From Limonium bicolor (taxonomy: Eukaryota; Streptophyta; Magnoliopsida; Caryophyllales; Plumbaginaceae), in contig CM041777.1 of assembly GCA_023374045.1 (NCBI GenBank), positions 480,973,594-481,037,593 of the forward strand: 64,000 nt of DNA. Direction: 5' to 3'. The notes beneath the pieces were generated by a model, which ran no database searches, was not told where the DNA came from, and was given only the letters and a program-made list of their open reading frames with translations. The position numbers and the translations under genes were made by a program. Below, in pieces: positions 1 to 13,371 of this stretch (its first letter is position 1; each line of letters starts with the position of its first letter).

Positions 1-3000
1 ACGTGTGTAACACACTTCCAGATTCTTGCTTGTCTTTTCTGATCGACTTTCTGTCTCTATATATCTACTGTTATTATTTAGTGCATGATGCACTTGTCCC
101 TTACATCTCGAGACATTCTGGTTTATGTATTCATTGATATGCCGCGTTACGCCACTGCTTCAGATTATCTTGTTTCGAAGTAACTGTTAGTTGCAGCATT
201 GCTTGGTATTCTTCATTGTATATTTTATTAGTGTACGTCGGGCTGCCAATAATATTGTAAGGTTTGCCCTGGTTTTTGATTTCTCATCATTGAGTTCTTT
301 TTTTTTTCAAGTTCCACTTGATTGTTTTATGCCTGAGTGCTTATTTCTGATAGCTGCTTATGACAATGATTCCACTGGGATTCTTCTTGCCATTATACTG
401 AGGTAGGCGTCTGCTCTTGCCACAGTGTTGATTCTCTCCCGTGTTTTCCACGCTAGTCGCCTTCGCACGTGGGGTACCTTCTTGATATATTACCGCTTAC
501 CCAATAGGTTTATTTATATATACTTCTTTGATAGTGGTAGCGTCCTGGTAGTGGGGTTCATCATCTTTGCCGGTGTTGCTGATGCATTCAGTGGTTCGGT
601 TGTTGTAGCTGTAAGGTTGCAGTATTCTTGTTGGTCTTAAATTTGTCTTCTATTCATCGCCTCCTGTAGTTGTAATCGTCGGCGTTCGGGTCTTGTATAA
701 TACTGGGGCATATTAAAGTTCCTCTCTTTGGTCTTTAGGTCATCATCCTATGATTCTGGTATTTTAGTTTACTGTCACCATATTTGGTTTTCATTCTCAA
801 TATAGAGTATGAGCTACGGTCGAGCCGTGCATCTTGTATATAGTATATAAAGATTTCCTGTTATTATTGATTCACAAATTGTCGGTAGTACTTACACGAT
901 CTCTATTGTCTATTCATTAGGTATACCACAGTAGGGTTCCCGCTAAGGTTTCTAACAAGGTACAGATTTCTTGCAATTCCACATGTTTTCGTGGTTTATG
1001 AATCATCTCATGTGAGTATTAGTATAATGTTTCCACTCTTTATACTCTACCACGCTTACAGGTAGGTTCCCGTTTAATATACTGGGTTTGAATTCATAAA
1101 GAAAGACTGGTAGTCGATCTTTCCCTTCAGATGGCAATATGGCCAAACTTAGAAGGTAGCTTGAGAATACTCTTATTATAGATAATTGTCTCTCGATCTC
1201 CTATTTAACTTATTAACATGGCTCATGATACAATAATAATTAGTATTTCCCTCACAGTCGACTATTTTTCCGACATACGTGTAGTCGTTTTAGCTATTTA
1301 ATCTTTTCAGGATAACCTGGACAACTAATCTCTTAACTTACACCTTCCACATCTCACATACTTTATTAGTCAATTTTATATTAGAATTACGAATAATATC
1401 TAATTATTACAGAAATATTTGTGACCACTTGTAGGGAGTCTCAGGAATTATCCTACCCTGACGGGGTCAGCGTCAGTGTTAAACTATCCTTCCACCCCAT
1501 TTTGTGTTTGGTTTTCCCTTGATCTGACCAGGATCAAGTTCGACCACCCACGTCAAATATCAAACAACCACATAATTATCAATTTCCAAAATTTATCTTA
1601 TCAAGCTTTGTGACGTGGTGAGTACTACATTTTCCTTAGCTGTTATACAACTAATCCATTATCTGTTACAACCTATACTGAAATTAGTGCATTCCTTAAT
1701 CCCCGGAACTAAGTTCCTTTGATCAATTCATTTAGCGGGGATGCCAGTGTTTTCTCTTGGCATAAAAGATAGGTTCTTATTAAAACATCTAGACACTTAC
1801 TGCCTAATAATTATTTCATCAATCATTTGACTATTAAACCTATAATACAAGCAATAAATTCAGTTATGGCTTGGTACCTTAGAATACACTCTTCTCTTTA
1901 AAAGGCTTTTCTAGTATTTAACTTATCAGGGCTTGTTTATTGCCTACACTTTGGTTATCATCACTTGGAACAAAGACAGTCACAGCTAGACTCCAAGGAA
2001 GAGTTTTTATAACTCGGTCAACAATTACGGTTTCATAAATTATTATTCCCTCCGCCTTAAAGCTTGGCTTTTTCTTACTCCATTTAAACTCCATCAATCA
2101 GGTGGACCATATGTTCAACCTAGGTTAAGTACCTTTTAATATTAGTACCATTTCAACTAAGGGTTCCCAGTTTGAATCCTACGGTTTGGTGACAAGACAA
2201 TCAAAGCTTATTGTTTGTTTCTACCTCTTAGAAACGTGGTTAATCCACAAACTCAACGGCTTCCAAAAATAGGTCGATTAGGTGTATTAAATAGAGGATT
2301 TAAATCATAGAGATTGGTATATAACGTTAGGAAAGATCATGTGTAAAACACTTGTTACAAGTCAAGTTTTCCTACTTTTAAGTTTAACCTCCACTTACCT
2401 TTAGTGTATATATGAATTCAAACTCTTAATATAACTTAGACTCCTTCATTATCGAGTTCGTTTTAAAATTTATATTACACTGGAAGTTAACTTTATTTGA
2501 TTTTATGCGTTCTTTACTTGTATTCGCATATTGAACTGTCATAGAAGATATATGCTCGTATAATTCCATAAGGATAGTGTAGGACAAGTGCCTCAAAATG
2601 GGGTAGGTATATTTTATGATACTTAACCCCCTGAAATATATCGATACTCCTCAAAGTTTTAGGTTTATAACCTCCCAATTATATGTATATGTGTAGCATT
2701 TAGTATTGCTAATTAGGTAGTTCTCCTGACCTTAGAATATATAAGGGTTCGGAGTTTGTCTCTTCTCACTGTTTATTAGGAGTCCAGCATTGTCACTGTA
2801 ATGATACTAGCTGAGACCCTTGGTATTTGCTCAGGTATTTAAACGTGCTTATCCGTGATGGATGTATTTATTAGATATAGTGAGATCCTGTTTTTCTTGA
2901 TATTATTGTTGGTTATTTTTGTAAGACTATGCTGATAGTCATATTTCAAGGTTTCGCACGATCTTCTCGCGAGGTTAATAAGGAATTGTAAGATCTTCCA

Positions 3001-3686
3001 GTCCCGCACTGGGCGGCAAGCTCAGTGCCTGGGTATCCCATAAAGTTCAGTATTTGCTCTCTCCGAGGAGGTCTTCATTCGCCTTTCTATTGCCTTAACT
3101 CATGCATTCTTCTTCAAGCATTATCAGGGTATGTTGTCTTTACTCGACTCTGGGTATTATTTTGTCGTCGTCATGGAAGGTACGATCTGACGTCTTGTAG
3201 TTAACCACAGCTTGTAGGTCTTCATGGTTTCCAGCTTTGTTTGGTTAACTGAAGCATCACTTATTGTAGCAAGTGTGCCACGCAGGTTGGATCATCACGC
3301 AGTGTATGTCATTGTAATATATATTTACTCCTTCATCACTGTATACTCGGCGGTATTATCAGCCTTTCCTGTTGTCACTGGTATGGCGTCACTGTCGATT
3401 GTCGTCAGCTCCCCATGTGAGTAATGGTTGGCGCCGTACGGTCTTCAACACACCCTTTCAATAACTCAAGTAGTCTTAAGTACTTACGTTAATTAATGTA
3501 TTTCTTTTCATGACATCTGCTCGTTATTTAGGCATGTCATAATTTGTAGTTACTGTAAGTTTGGACAGTTGTTAACGCCCTTCGGCGGACCAAGTAAAAA
3601 CAAACTTACTATTCCTCACTGTTCTATCACACACCCTGTATCCCAAGGCTAATTTCGGTTGTATTCAGATCTCAGAGCGTAACTAT
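1..3686 (-). mobile_element. Non-coding interior of a long-LTR retroelement (LARD-like)
   Basis: This stretch lies downstream (minus strand) of a primer-binding site and LTR at 3687-9721, so it should hold gag and pol. I see no reading frame of useful length on the minus strand and no Gag, RT or integrase motif. The DNA is AT-rich, with short unrelated open frames on the plus strand that do not look coding. A large non-autonomous derivative with long LTRs and a non-coding interior fits best. A decayed element, or one whose coding part lies left of the window, is the alternative. Confidence 0.45.
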
Positions 3687-3698
3687 GCTCTGATACCA
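3687..3698 (-). other. Primer-binding site, tRNA-iMet type
   Basis: The minus strand reads TGGTATCAGAGC, the standard plant primer site complementary to the 3' end of initiator Met-tRNA. It lies five bases inside the LTR end at 3704. The last six bases can pair with CTCTGAG-like sequence just beyond, forming a small hairpin that is also seen in the two related elements further right. Confidence 0.85.
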
Positions 3699-3703
3699 CT
3701 TTT

Positions 3704-6700
3704 TGTAGCACCCCAACCCGAAACTCCACAACCTGTACGACGATAGCTCCCAAAGATAACTGGAAATGCAGCGGAATATATACATAAGAACGGGTGGTGC
3801 TACAACGCCGTTAGTCACCCATGTGACTAACAAGGCTAACTCAAAAATAACTTACAAACGATACGGTCTGAGCACTGAATACAAACCACTTAAAATAACA
3901 AAAGCCAATGGTAAAAGTACAGTACTGTAAAATGATACCGGTAGTAATAATCCCCTGTCTTAATTCTACCCCACCTACACTCGGTCGGGTAATCTCTTCT
4001 TTCTTCATGTACCTGTGAATGATTGGCCAAGAAACGGCTCAGCAAAATAAATTGCTGGGATGAAAAACGTGCAGCCCACAAGCTACGGGCCACACCAACT
4101 ACTTTGTCAATACATTCAGATCATTTCTTTTTTTTTGTAAAGCTGTAAACACGCAACATAACATAATCATAACAAGTATCCATACAAGGACAACAATGTC
4201 ACAAAGAACAAGACTTCAGAAGGTCAAGTTAGATGTTCTGTAATTGCTTGATAATAGTCAGATCCACACAATGGGACTAACATGTATATAAGAGGTCATT
4301 AATACAGTGGAGGTGTAGTGACCTCGTTAAACTCTATCTTCATAGAGTAAATTGGTCGGGTATGATAAATTCTTAGACGAGATGGGACTCTCGTATAAGT
4401 AGGTGGGTAATAATTCCCTCAGAAGATAACGTAGTTAACTCCTGTACTTAAAGAGGTGGGTATCGTACCCTCGAGAGAAATGAAGCCTTTCTCCCAACTT
4501 AAAAATGTTCCGGTACGGTCCCGGTGAGTGGACAAAGAGTGCACCCAAAACTTCCATCGTGACGTATATTCAAATAGGAGTCGACCTGAGACAAGTACAA
4601 CTCCTGTAGCATGCATGGACAGATCCATCTGGGCTCCTCGCTTCTCGTAGCATAGAATTGTTAGGTGTCACATAAGGACGTTAAACAAGAACACAATGTG
4701 TATTGTCAGTTATCACGTTCAGGATAACGACGTCTGCTATAAAGTGAAGTTAGTGAGAAACTTAAGTACCAGTTCTCGGTATAATAGTACGCAGGTATTT
4801 AATCCACTGGTAATGTAGTGTTGTATGCGTGGAACATACACGTTACAGTTAGTATCATCACACACATAAAGTAACACAACAGTGCACAAGAGTAATACAA
4901 CATTTTACATACAATTATCTTGGTCGTTAATTCAAACAACAGATAGCACACAAGCTGGTGTAATCCGGTAGCAAGCAGGCTGCAAGAATTCCATATCGTT
5001 CACCGTAGACTGTACTTGATTAGTTCCCAGTCAACGTCTGGTCAAACAATGTCCTAGAATAGGTTTAACTGAACGTGTTAACTTATATAACCCATGTATA
5101 ATAATTTTACTGTATCATGAAATGTCCTCGTATTCGTTATTTCATGTGAGGTTTATTTTCAACGCTTAGATAATTTATTTTTAACCTCATAACCTTATTA
5201 TGTTTAAGGTTTACATACATAATTTAAACCATCGTAGTCTTTACTTATAAGACTTATATTGTATGATAATTCTCTTTTAATTACCACCATGATCTTACGT
5301 ACCACATCAACTATTTTCTCTTAACTTAAATAATTTCCTTGAATGTATTTTTGTATAAACAAGTATTATTCACAAGACATATTGTATTTGTCCAAACGAC
5401 ATAACAATTCATAATTTCATCAATGACATTTATTAGTCACATGTTAATTAATTCTCCTCTTAACTTTATATTTAAATATACTATTACTCCAAATATTATT
5501 TAGAGTTCCCACATTAAATTCCTTATATTCATTTCCTTTTGATTTACTTGAAAATCTTAAATATATATATTTTATACACATGTATTATGTATGATACATA
5601 TTTATAATTGTCTTAAATGACATAACAACTTAATAAATTCTCAAATTATATTCACATGTCACGCATGGGCATATGTTTCCCATATCTTTTATTAGTTACA
5701 GACTATCCCCAAATAATATTATTTCTTTTACAAGTAAATTACTTGTACTTGTATATCATATAGTTTTAATTTCATAAATCCTTAAATCATAATTTTCTTT
5801 TCTAAATTTCCTAAATATCCATATAGGACCTACAAATATTTTTAATCCCATAAATACATCATACTTTTTGGTTATTATATTATAACCTCATTTATTTCAT
5901 AAACTTTACATTATACTCCAAAATATATTATATTACATAATTTCATTTCCTTAATTAATTAATTCACTAAACCACCACTATAAATTCGGTAATTATTATT
6001 TGAACACCTTAACTTTTATAAATTACCAAATCAACCCACAACTTTTTGGTTTTGACAGATAACTTCTTATAATTACATTTTAACCCCAAAACTTTATATA
6101 AATTATATATTCACTTATAAACTATAGTTTTAATATTTAATTTCCTTAATAACCAAGTGGACACTTATATTTCTACAAATTATGATTTCGCCCCATATAA
6201 AATTCGGTTTTGCATTTAAACTTCCTTAAATTACATTATCACCCCAAAACTTTTATAAACTCATTATTTTATGTCATAAATCATTTTAACCCAAGGTTTT
6301 CAGTCAACACTTTGACCAAAGTCTAATTTCATACTTAATACATTAATATACCCATAAACTTATATGATTCTCGGTTTTACACCAATCTTTCCAAAAATTA
6401 CAAAATAGCCCCAAAACTTTATAAATTGTTATTTTAACTACTAAACACTTATTTAATTCAACCAAACTTCATAATATTAATTCTTACACCATATTATATT
6501 ATAATTATGCCAAGGACACATTTTATTCTCGGTTTTCACTACATGTACTCCAAACTTTTCAAAATTTACAATTTAACCACATAACTTAATAAACTAGCCA
6601 TTTAAGCGCTAGTAAATATTTTTAACTCACCAAACTTTATAATATAAGTTTATATACATATGTAGCTCATTAAAACCTATTTTTCACCAAAACAATTCGG

Positions 6701-9700
6701 CCATAATTATATGATACCATATAGTTTATAAAAGTTGATTTATAAATCATAATAATTATACATACTTACATATGAGTCATATAACTCATGTAAAAATTAC
6801 TGTAATGTCTTAGATTGATTTTTAGCTCAAAATGGAGCATATTTGTCCTAGACAATTCGGCATGAATAGTTATTTGACCTAGGTAACTTTTGTAACACTA
6901 AAATGTGTCTTAAGGTAATAAGCTTACCATATATGCTATAAATTATATTTTGGGTATGTATTACCATATAGTTTCGGTTTTAAATACCTAAGAAGGTGTA
7001 CATAATTTTGGTACAATTTTTAAGAGCTTAAACAAGCTTAAAACATAAAGATGGCTTAGTAAACTTACTCTTAATGAAGGATGACTAAGTACTTGAACTC
7101 CTCTTGAATTCCCAAGCTTCCTCCAATGGAAATTGATGTTCCACTTCGGTTTTTATGCAAGAGAGGAAGGGGTTTAGGAGTTAGATCTTAACAAAGATCT
7201 TAAGTAGATTTATAAGTAGTTTTCCAAGGATTTACCTTAGGTATTTTACCTTATATTTTCGGCACCCCTAGGATGGATGAAGAACCAATTTTTCCTTCAT
7301 GAAATTGATGAAGAAAAGAGCTTTAGAAGATGTAGGATTTTCGGATACTTATATAATGTGTCTTAAGGATTTTCAAGCATGAAAAATACCTTAAGATGAT
7401 CTTGGATGCTCCTTGGATTAATGTTGATTTAAGACACTTCCTTGGAGTACAAATGAATGCCGAAATCTTGTATTGTTGCTAGGAAGAGTTTTGCTTCAAG
7501 ACTTGATGAGAAATGCTAGGAAATTAACATAGAAATGAAGATAGAAGTTAAACCTTCATTAATGGACTTAAGAGCTTCAAAGGAAGAAGATGAAAGGAGA
7601 AGAGAGAAGCTTATAAAAACCGGTTGCAAGGAATGAAAGAATGTAAATGCAACCGTATAACTTAGGCTAGGAATGTTTGGATTTTGATTTGTTTATTTTG
7701 GACCCATAATGTGACATGTTAGGTCAAGATTGTTTATTGATTTGCTTTTGATTTTCAGGCTCCAAAAGCCCTTCAATTAAGGCTCACTTTCGGCCATGTG
7801 AAGAGACAAGAGCATGTGGTTCAAATCATGGAAGCTAAAGGACAAGGTAAGTTAGGTATGTTTATTTCTTTTGATTTGTCAATGTTGATTTGTCTTCCTC
7901 TTTTCCCCTTGTAGGTACACAGCATGGAGCCTGATTTGAGCCTCTTCAATCGGCATTTACTTGCCTTAGAAAACATGGAATGGTCTCTTATATTAACAAA
8001 TTAATTTCCTAAATCTAGATCTAGCTTTTCCATTTATAATTCTTACTTTTTGTCAAGCTAACATGCCCTTGTTTTGTGCAGGATTTCGGCAGCATGGGGG
8101 TCAAATGAGACTTATATTCTCTTGTCTTTAAGTCATATAGCACATGGAAAGGTGAGTCATCAAATTCTATTGCATTTATAACCTTAAAACTTGTCAAAAC
8201 AAGCTAGGAATCGGCCACATGTGTGACCAATTGGAATTTATTTTCAACTTGATTTATGTCACACTATATTTTATTAGGATCATATTATAACATGTTATAA
8301 GTTACAACATTTATTTGGTACATTTATACCAAGGTAAAAGATGAAAGTTATTAAGGTAAATGCTGATTTTATAGTACATTTTGAATAGAATTTAGGCCCT
8401 ACTAGTGCTACTATTTTGGCACTGTATTTAATTGTTTTAGATGGTCAAGACATCCCCATTTAATTTTCCCAATTCGTGGCTCCTCAAAAACTTCAAGGTA
8501 ATTGCGTAAAACGCGTTTTAACGGCCCCCGAAGGTGCGTTTTTGTGCTCTAAGGATATTCTGAAAAATAAGTAGTCGCTATGAGTTCCAAGTGTTTATAA
8601 ACATTTTTTATAGTCAATAATGATATATTAAGGTGTTACATTGAGTTATATGTGGTTATATCAACTCGTGACACAATTCCCGGGCTATCGGGACACTCCC
8701 GGGCAAAACATGAGCGTTAAGAATTTCCCCCGAGCACTTTGTGTATTTTTGAAAAAGTAGCTCGAGCATTCTCTTTAGAATGATGAATAATGATGATAGG
8801 AACTCTAAGAATAAATTATATAGGAGTTCGTGCCACCTCGGCACTTCTCCGGGGCATTCCCAAGGGTTTTTGGGGCCCCTCTACGGGTACCTCCGAGCAC
8901 TTTGCGTTTAACTGAGAATTTGGCGTGAGGACTTCATCTTATATGTTTAATAAAGTGTTATGGCGCATTTGTAATGAAGTGTAATGATTTATTTCATCTT
9001 ATAAAGTATTTCCGGGTGTTTCCGGGACTTTCGTGCCTTAAGGGGCGTGCGTGAGCACTCCCGAGCACTTTGTGTTATTAACTAAATATGGAATGGGGGT
9101 TATGTCAGTATAGCCATATAATGATGGTATGACCATTTGGTTTGAGTTTAAAAGGTCATAGGACTCATGTATTACAAGGTCGCGCGTAATTGTACGTTTA
9201 AAGGCGTTTTACGAATGTTCTTCTTGTTAAGATGTTTAATGCGTATCTTTGACCTTTGATGAGTTCTTAGGTCTTCATAATATATACAATAGGTGTAACA
9301 TAAGTTGTTATATTTATTTAAATGTGTATATCAATTTATTTTAGCATTTATAAATGCTTAGGCATCCGTAAAGTATTTACGTTGCTCGTTTGTATACACG
9401 TTCGTATTAATCTTTCCTTGTTGACGCACTCTCTATCGAGCTAATTATGTAAGGAGTTTAATCCTTGTTAATAATCATACATAAAGTTTGTACAAGTACG
9501 TTAACACGTTTAGTAAAATTACGCCGTTAGCGTCTATGATAAAACGACTATTTTTACGTGACGTTTGCATGCGTGAGTTTGCATGCACACGCGTAATATA
9601 TTATTAATTTACGTAACGTTTGCATGCATAGATTAGCATGCGTAACTAAAATGATATGTTTCTAGATCAATTCTTCATTATTTAACAGTTTTAAGGTATT

Positions 9701-9721
9701 AATTAGATTTGGGGTATTTCA
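3704..9721 (-). repeat. 5' LTR of the LARD-like element, about 6.0 kb
   Basis: On the plus strand it begins TGTAGCACCCC next to the primer site and appears to end GGGGTATTTCA at 9711-9721. The LTRs of the tandem array at 27-54 kb begin TGTAACACCCC and end GGGGTATTTCA, and the first 150 bases of this LTR resemble theirs, including a GTGCTACA...CGCCGTTAG stretch. The right edge is supported because sequence beyond 9721 resembles a different LTR family. Six kilobases is very long, so an undetected nested insertion is possible. No coding sequence was found. Confidence 0.55.
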
Positions 9722-10304
9722 AATGATTGCTTGTGAATTGTAGTGACTACATTGCTTGTATTAATTGTTATTCGAGCATGTATTTACAGTCCTTATTATA
9801 TCTGTAAAGCGGTAAAGCATGTAATCAACCTAATGCTAAGACGGTTAAAACCTCTTAAGTGACCGATAGGGTCCAAGTAGCATGCCTAGCATACTCAGCG
9901 TTTCGCCGAGCCTTTATGGCAATCATTTTTAGGACACTGATCGTGTTGAACCGGAAGTGCAGGACCCTGGGTAGATAGGGATTTTGATTTTGTTTACCGC
10001 ACGTAGGCTTCTGTTTTTATTATTACAACACTGTTGTATATTCGGGAATGGTTAGACGCTCACTTGTCATATTGTAACGACTTTGGACTTAGTATGATGT
10101 AGTAGTTAGTTATCTCGTTCATCACTGTGGATTATTATTATCATTGTTCTGTTATTATATTTCATTTCTGCTTCTTTACTCGCATGGGCGAGTAATGACA
10201 TGTGACACCCGAGTGAGGAGTATTATTGTTTAACTTCTGTTGTAAGACGATTTTGATTATGCTACGAGAGAGATTATTACGAGTTTAACGAGAGGGGTGT
10301 TACA
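9722..10304 (+). repeat. Terminal part of a plus-strand LTR
   Basis: It ends GAGGGGTGTTACA at 10304. Read in reverse complement it follows the same order of recognisable blocks as the start of the solo LTR at 55703: the GTAACACCCCTC start, the ACTCGGGTGTCACATG stretch near 10190, and the bend near 9950. It is therefore the right-hand remnant of an LTR of that family, cut on its left by the insertion of the LARD-like element. The rest should lie left of the window. Confidence 0.55.
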
Positions 10305-10917
10305 AGTAGTATCTTTTAGGGAAAGCTAAATAGATGTATTATATATATAAATCTATACTTTAATTAACTAAATGATACTATCCTCCTATTTACATACACT
10401 AGTACAAAAAATCGGTGTCTCTATTTTGGCAGTTGTAAAAAGAAGCGCCGAAATAGAGCCCCAGGAAAATTTTTCTTCTTATAAAAGAAGGCCTATTTTG
10501 GTGGTTGTTGCTAAGAACCGCCAAAATAGACTATCCTTAAAAAAAACAAGAAATACCTATTTCGGCGGTTCCTACCAACAACCGCCGAAATAGGTTTTTC
10601 CCGTTTTTTTTTTCAAATTTTTATTTTTTTCAATCTCGCGCGCGGTTCCTTCTCTCTATATACTCATGGTAAATTTACAATATAACTGGCGAACAAGGAC
10701 GCTCTGCTCTCTTCATCCTCTTCCTCTCTTCACTCACTGTAATTTTGCAACCTAACTAGCGAACAAGTTACATGCTATATGCTCTCCTCATCCTCTTATT
10801 CTCTTCATTTGTGTGTGCCTATAAATGCTGCGCTACACTCATGGTAATTGCAACTTCGACTGGTGAACAGGGAACATACATGTTCAGTGGCATCTCTACA
10901 CTCCCGGTAATTGCAAC

Positions 10918-11112
10918 TGTAATACCCCCATCCCACATCGGGATATGACTAGTGATGTGAGGAGTTTATAAGGATACACATGGGTTGACTACAACAACAA
11001 GGCCTTCCACTTTTAGGCTCAAGTGAGGACAAATGGCTTAAGGTGGCTAGTTTTCGATCCCAGAAAGCTTTGGAGCTAGGTTGTTGGACAGTTGCCCATA
11101 TGGGGTGTTACA
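10918..11112 (+). repeat. 5' LTR of TRIM
   Basis: 195 bp, TG...CA ends, containing the CCCACATCGGGAT block common in plant small LTR elements. Nearly identical to the copy at 11236. Confidence 0.88.
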
Positions 11113-11114
11113 GA

Positions 11115-11126
11115 TGGTATCAGAGC
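11115..11126 (+). other. Primer-binding site of TRIM
   Basis: TGGTATCAGAGC, initiator Met-tRNA type, two bases downstream of the 5' LTR. Confidence 0.9.
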
Positions 11127-11235
11127 ATACTCAGGATCGTGTCGGGATGGGATATCCGACACCTACCGAGGAGGTCCATGGGACTTGGTTGTAAGGCTTG
11201 TGATGAGGATGTCACGTTCTTTGAGTGGGGGAGTA

Positions 11236-11426
11236 TGTAATACCCCCATCCCGCATCGGGATAAGACTATGTGAGTAGTTTATAAGGATACATATGGGTT
11301 GACTACAACAACAAGACCTTCCACTTTTATGCCCAAGTGAGGACAAATGGCTTAAGGTGGCTAGTTTTCAAGCCCGGATGGCTTGGGAGCTAGGTTGTTG
11401 GACAGTTGCCCATATGGGATGTTACA
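11236..11426 (+). repeat. 3' LTR of TRIM
   Basis: 191 bp, TG...CA ends, preceded by the polypurine tract GAGTGGGGGAGTA. It differs from the 5' LTR by several substitutions and a small deletion, so the insertion is not recent. Confidence 0.88.
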
Positions 11427-11896
11427 ACAACCATAATTGCTGAACACGCAAGGTAATTGCATCCCTAATTGCTGAAAAATCACTGTAATTGCAACCCTAA
11501 TTGCTGAACAAGGTACATGTTCTCGCATCTCTTCATCCTCTTCCTGTGTCATCCTCTTCTTTCTACGTTGAGATTTCACTCACGGTAATTGCAACCTTAA
11601 TTAGTGAATAGGGAACATACATGTCTGCACCTCTCTTTATCCTCTTCCTGTGTCTGTGCCTCTTTTGAGTTTTTCTCACGGTAATTGCGAACCTAACTGG
11701 CGAACAGGGAACTAACATGCTCTACACCTCTCTCATGATTCACTCACGATAATTGGAGAAATGAATCACTGGATTTAGATGTGTTTGCCTCTGATAAACC
11801 ACCGGAACTATCTGTGTTTGCGCCTCTGGTAAACGACTTGAACTGCTGCATCTTGCAAACCAGATTGAAGAAGATCGAAATGAGGCTGAAAATAGT

Positions 11897-11899
<3 letters not shown>

Positions 11900-11941
<42 letters not shown>
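11900..11941. repeat. (TA)n microsatellite
   Basis: About 20 uninterrupted TA units between the CACTA interior and its right subterminal repeats. Confidence 0.95.
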
Positions 11942-12108
11942 CCTATTTCGGCGGTTGTTCTATAAGACCCGTCGAAATAGGTGCTTTTGATTTTTTTTTT
12001 CACGGGGCGTCTTACCTCTATTTCGGCCGCAGCCATTTCGGTTATTCTAGAACTGCCGAAATAAGTTATTTACAACTGCCGAAATAAGACTTTTTTTTAC
12101 TGGCGATA

Positions 12109-13068
12109 TCTGCACTTTCACCAAACAAAAATTACTTTTATTTTGAAATTTTATCCTCTTACTTAAATATTTACTCTTTTACTAATAATATACACTTAAC
12201 CAAGAGTTATTGTTTAGTAAATATACACTCTCATTTTAAAATATACTCTTACATATAATCTACCGATGCTTCAAAAATATATTATAAATATGATTTCCTA
12301 TGGGTAAAATATAAACATTTTGGTAAAATTTTGACTTTTCAATAATAAATAAATCACACTTCAGATCAATATTGTCAATATAAAGTAAACTAGTATTTTT
12401 AAACTTTGAAACTCCATGCACGTCAATCTAGATACTATTTTCTTTTTACAAAACTGATATAGATACGGAGGAAGTTATTACTGAGAAACAGTCATTAAAG
12501 TTTCATTCATGTTTGCAATTACGATTATATATGAGATGACAAAGTTTAAATTATAAAGTTAGTAATACCCTTGTGCATTTATTTGCTTTTATTTCTATTT
12601 TACATATATATCATTAACTAAAAAACTAGCTATTAGTAAGATTAATTATATATAATAAATTATAGTTTGATGACTCAACTTAACTTGATTGTATACCTAT
12701 GAAATTAACACATGAGATCATTCCCTATTTGACAGTAAGGGACTAAGGGTGCATCCGATTTTGAGGTGTTGTGTCGAGTGTCATTTCTTTTTTTTTTCTT
12801 TTGTATTATTGGATCCGTTTGTGGTCAACTGTTAAATACAACCGTCATAATAAAGTAAAGGAGAAATTGTGGGACCGACACTGAAATTAGTGACAACTAT
12901 TAGAACAACGTATTCAAACATTTAAAATAAATTCAAAATGGTGTTTCAAATACTAGGAGGCCACAAAGACACCCAATTTATGAGTGAAATCTAAAATATT
13001 GTACTTATCCTAAAATCATACAGAATGAAGAATAGGAGAGTAAATTAACTCTTCCTATACCCGATATC
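12109..13068. other. AT-rich non-coding stretch
   Basis: No frame, RNA gene or recognisable repeat is visible. It ends at the hAT-type MITE. Confidence 0.5.
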
Positions 13069-13363
13069 CAGGGCCGTCATTACAGTTTTTGGGGCCCTGT
13101 GCTACAATTTAAAATAAAAACTCTTATAAAATTTAATTATGTAAATATAGAAAAATTATTAAATTAAAACACATTTATAGTGGTCATTATAATGTTTGAA
13201 TGTGTCTTAAACATAAAGTTGAACTATATTCTACAAAATAAATTTAGACACTTAAATAATTTTCTTATGACAAAAATCTCAAAAGAGTAAATAAAAAATG
13301 GGCCCCCAATATTTGGGGGCCCTGTTCGATAGGACTGTTTGCACGGACTCTTAGCCGGGCTTG
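13069..13363. mobile_element. hAT-type MITE
   Basis: A 295-bp element begins CAGGGCCGTC and ends CCGGGCTTG, flanked by a perfect 8-bp duplication CCGATATC (13061-13068 and 13364-13371). Eight-base duplications and CAGGGCC-like ends are characteristic of hAT elements. Inside are inverted GGGGCCCTG blocks near both ends. No coding sequence. Confidence 0.82.
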
Positions 13364-13371
13364 CCGATATC

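Larger units (their letters stand above)
10918..11426 (+). mobile_element. TRIM (tiny LTR retrotransposon), complete
   Basis: Two nearly identical LTRs (10918-11112 and 11236-11426) start TGTAATACCCCCATCCC and end ATGGGRTGTTACA. Two bases after the first LTR is TGGTATCAGAGC (11115-11126), the Met-tRNA primer site. A purine-rich tract at 11223-11235 precedes the second LTR. The interior is only 123 bp and non-coding, so the element depends on proteins from others. The flanks GCAAC and ACAAC differ at one base and are a likely target duplication. It sits inside the CACTA element and is younger than it. Confidence 0.9.
10640..11780 (+). repeat. Degenerate repeat units inside the CACTA element
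   Basis: Units of about 90-100 bp recur, each with a core like GGTAATTGCAACC, then GCGAACAAGGAAC, then ATGCTCT and CTTCATCCTCTTCC. They continue on both sides of the TRIM insertion. Related units appear in opposite orientation near 60.1-60.8 kb. Confidence 0.6.
10397..12105. mobile_element. Non-autonomous CACTA (En/Spm-type) transposon
   Basis: The left end reads CACTAGTACAAAAAAT and the right end, in reverse complement, CGCCAGTAAAAAAAAG, an imperfect match. The 3-bp duplication ATA flanks both ends (10394-10396 and 12106-12108). Both ends carry subterminal repeats of the type TATTTCGGCGGTT in both orientations, which is typical of CACTA ends. There is no transposase frame. The interior consists of degenerate units of about 90-100 bp and a TRIM insertion. 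The right terminus is degenerate but the matching duplication supports the boundary. Confidence 0.75.

Noticed and set aside
191..640. Two plus-strand frames at the left edge
   Set aside because: Low-complexity, F/Y/V-rich translation in AT-rich DNA with no family resemblance.
8640..9060. Repeated GAGCACTTTGTG and CCGGG blocks suggesting a separate element
   Set aside because: No terminal repeats or target duplication; treated as part of the long LTR.
11043..11274. Short plus-strand frames in the TRIM
   Set aside because: They cross the LTR, primer site and interior of a non-coding element.
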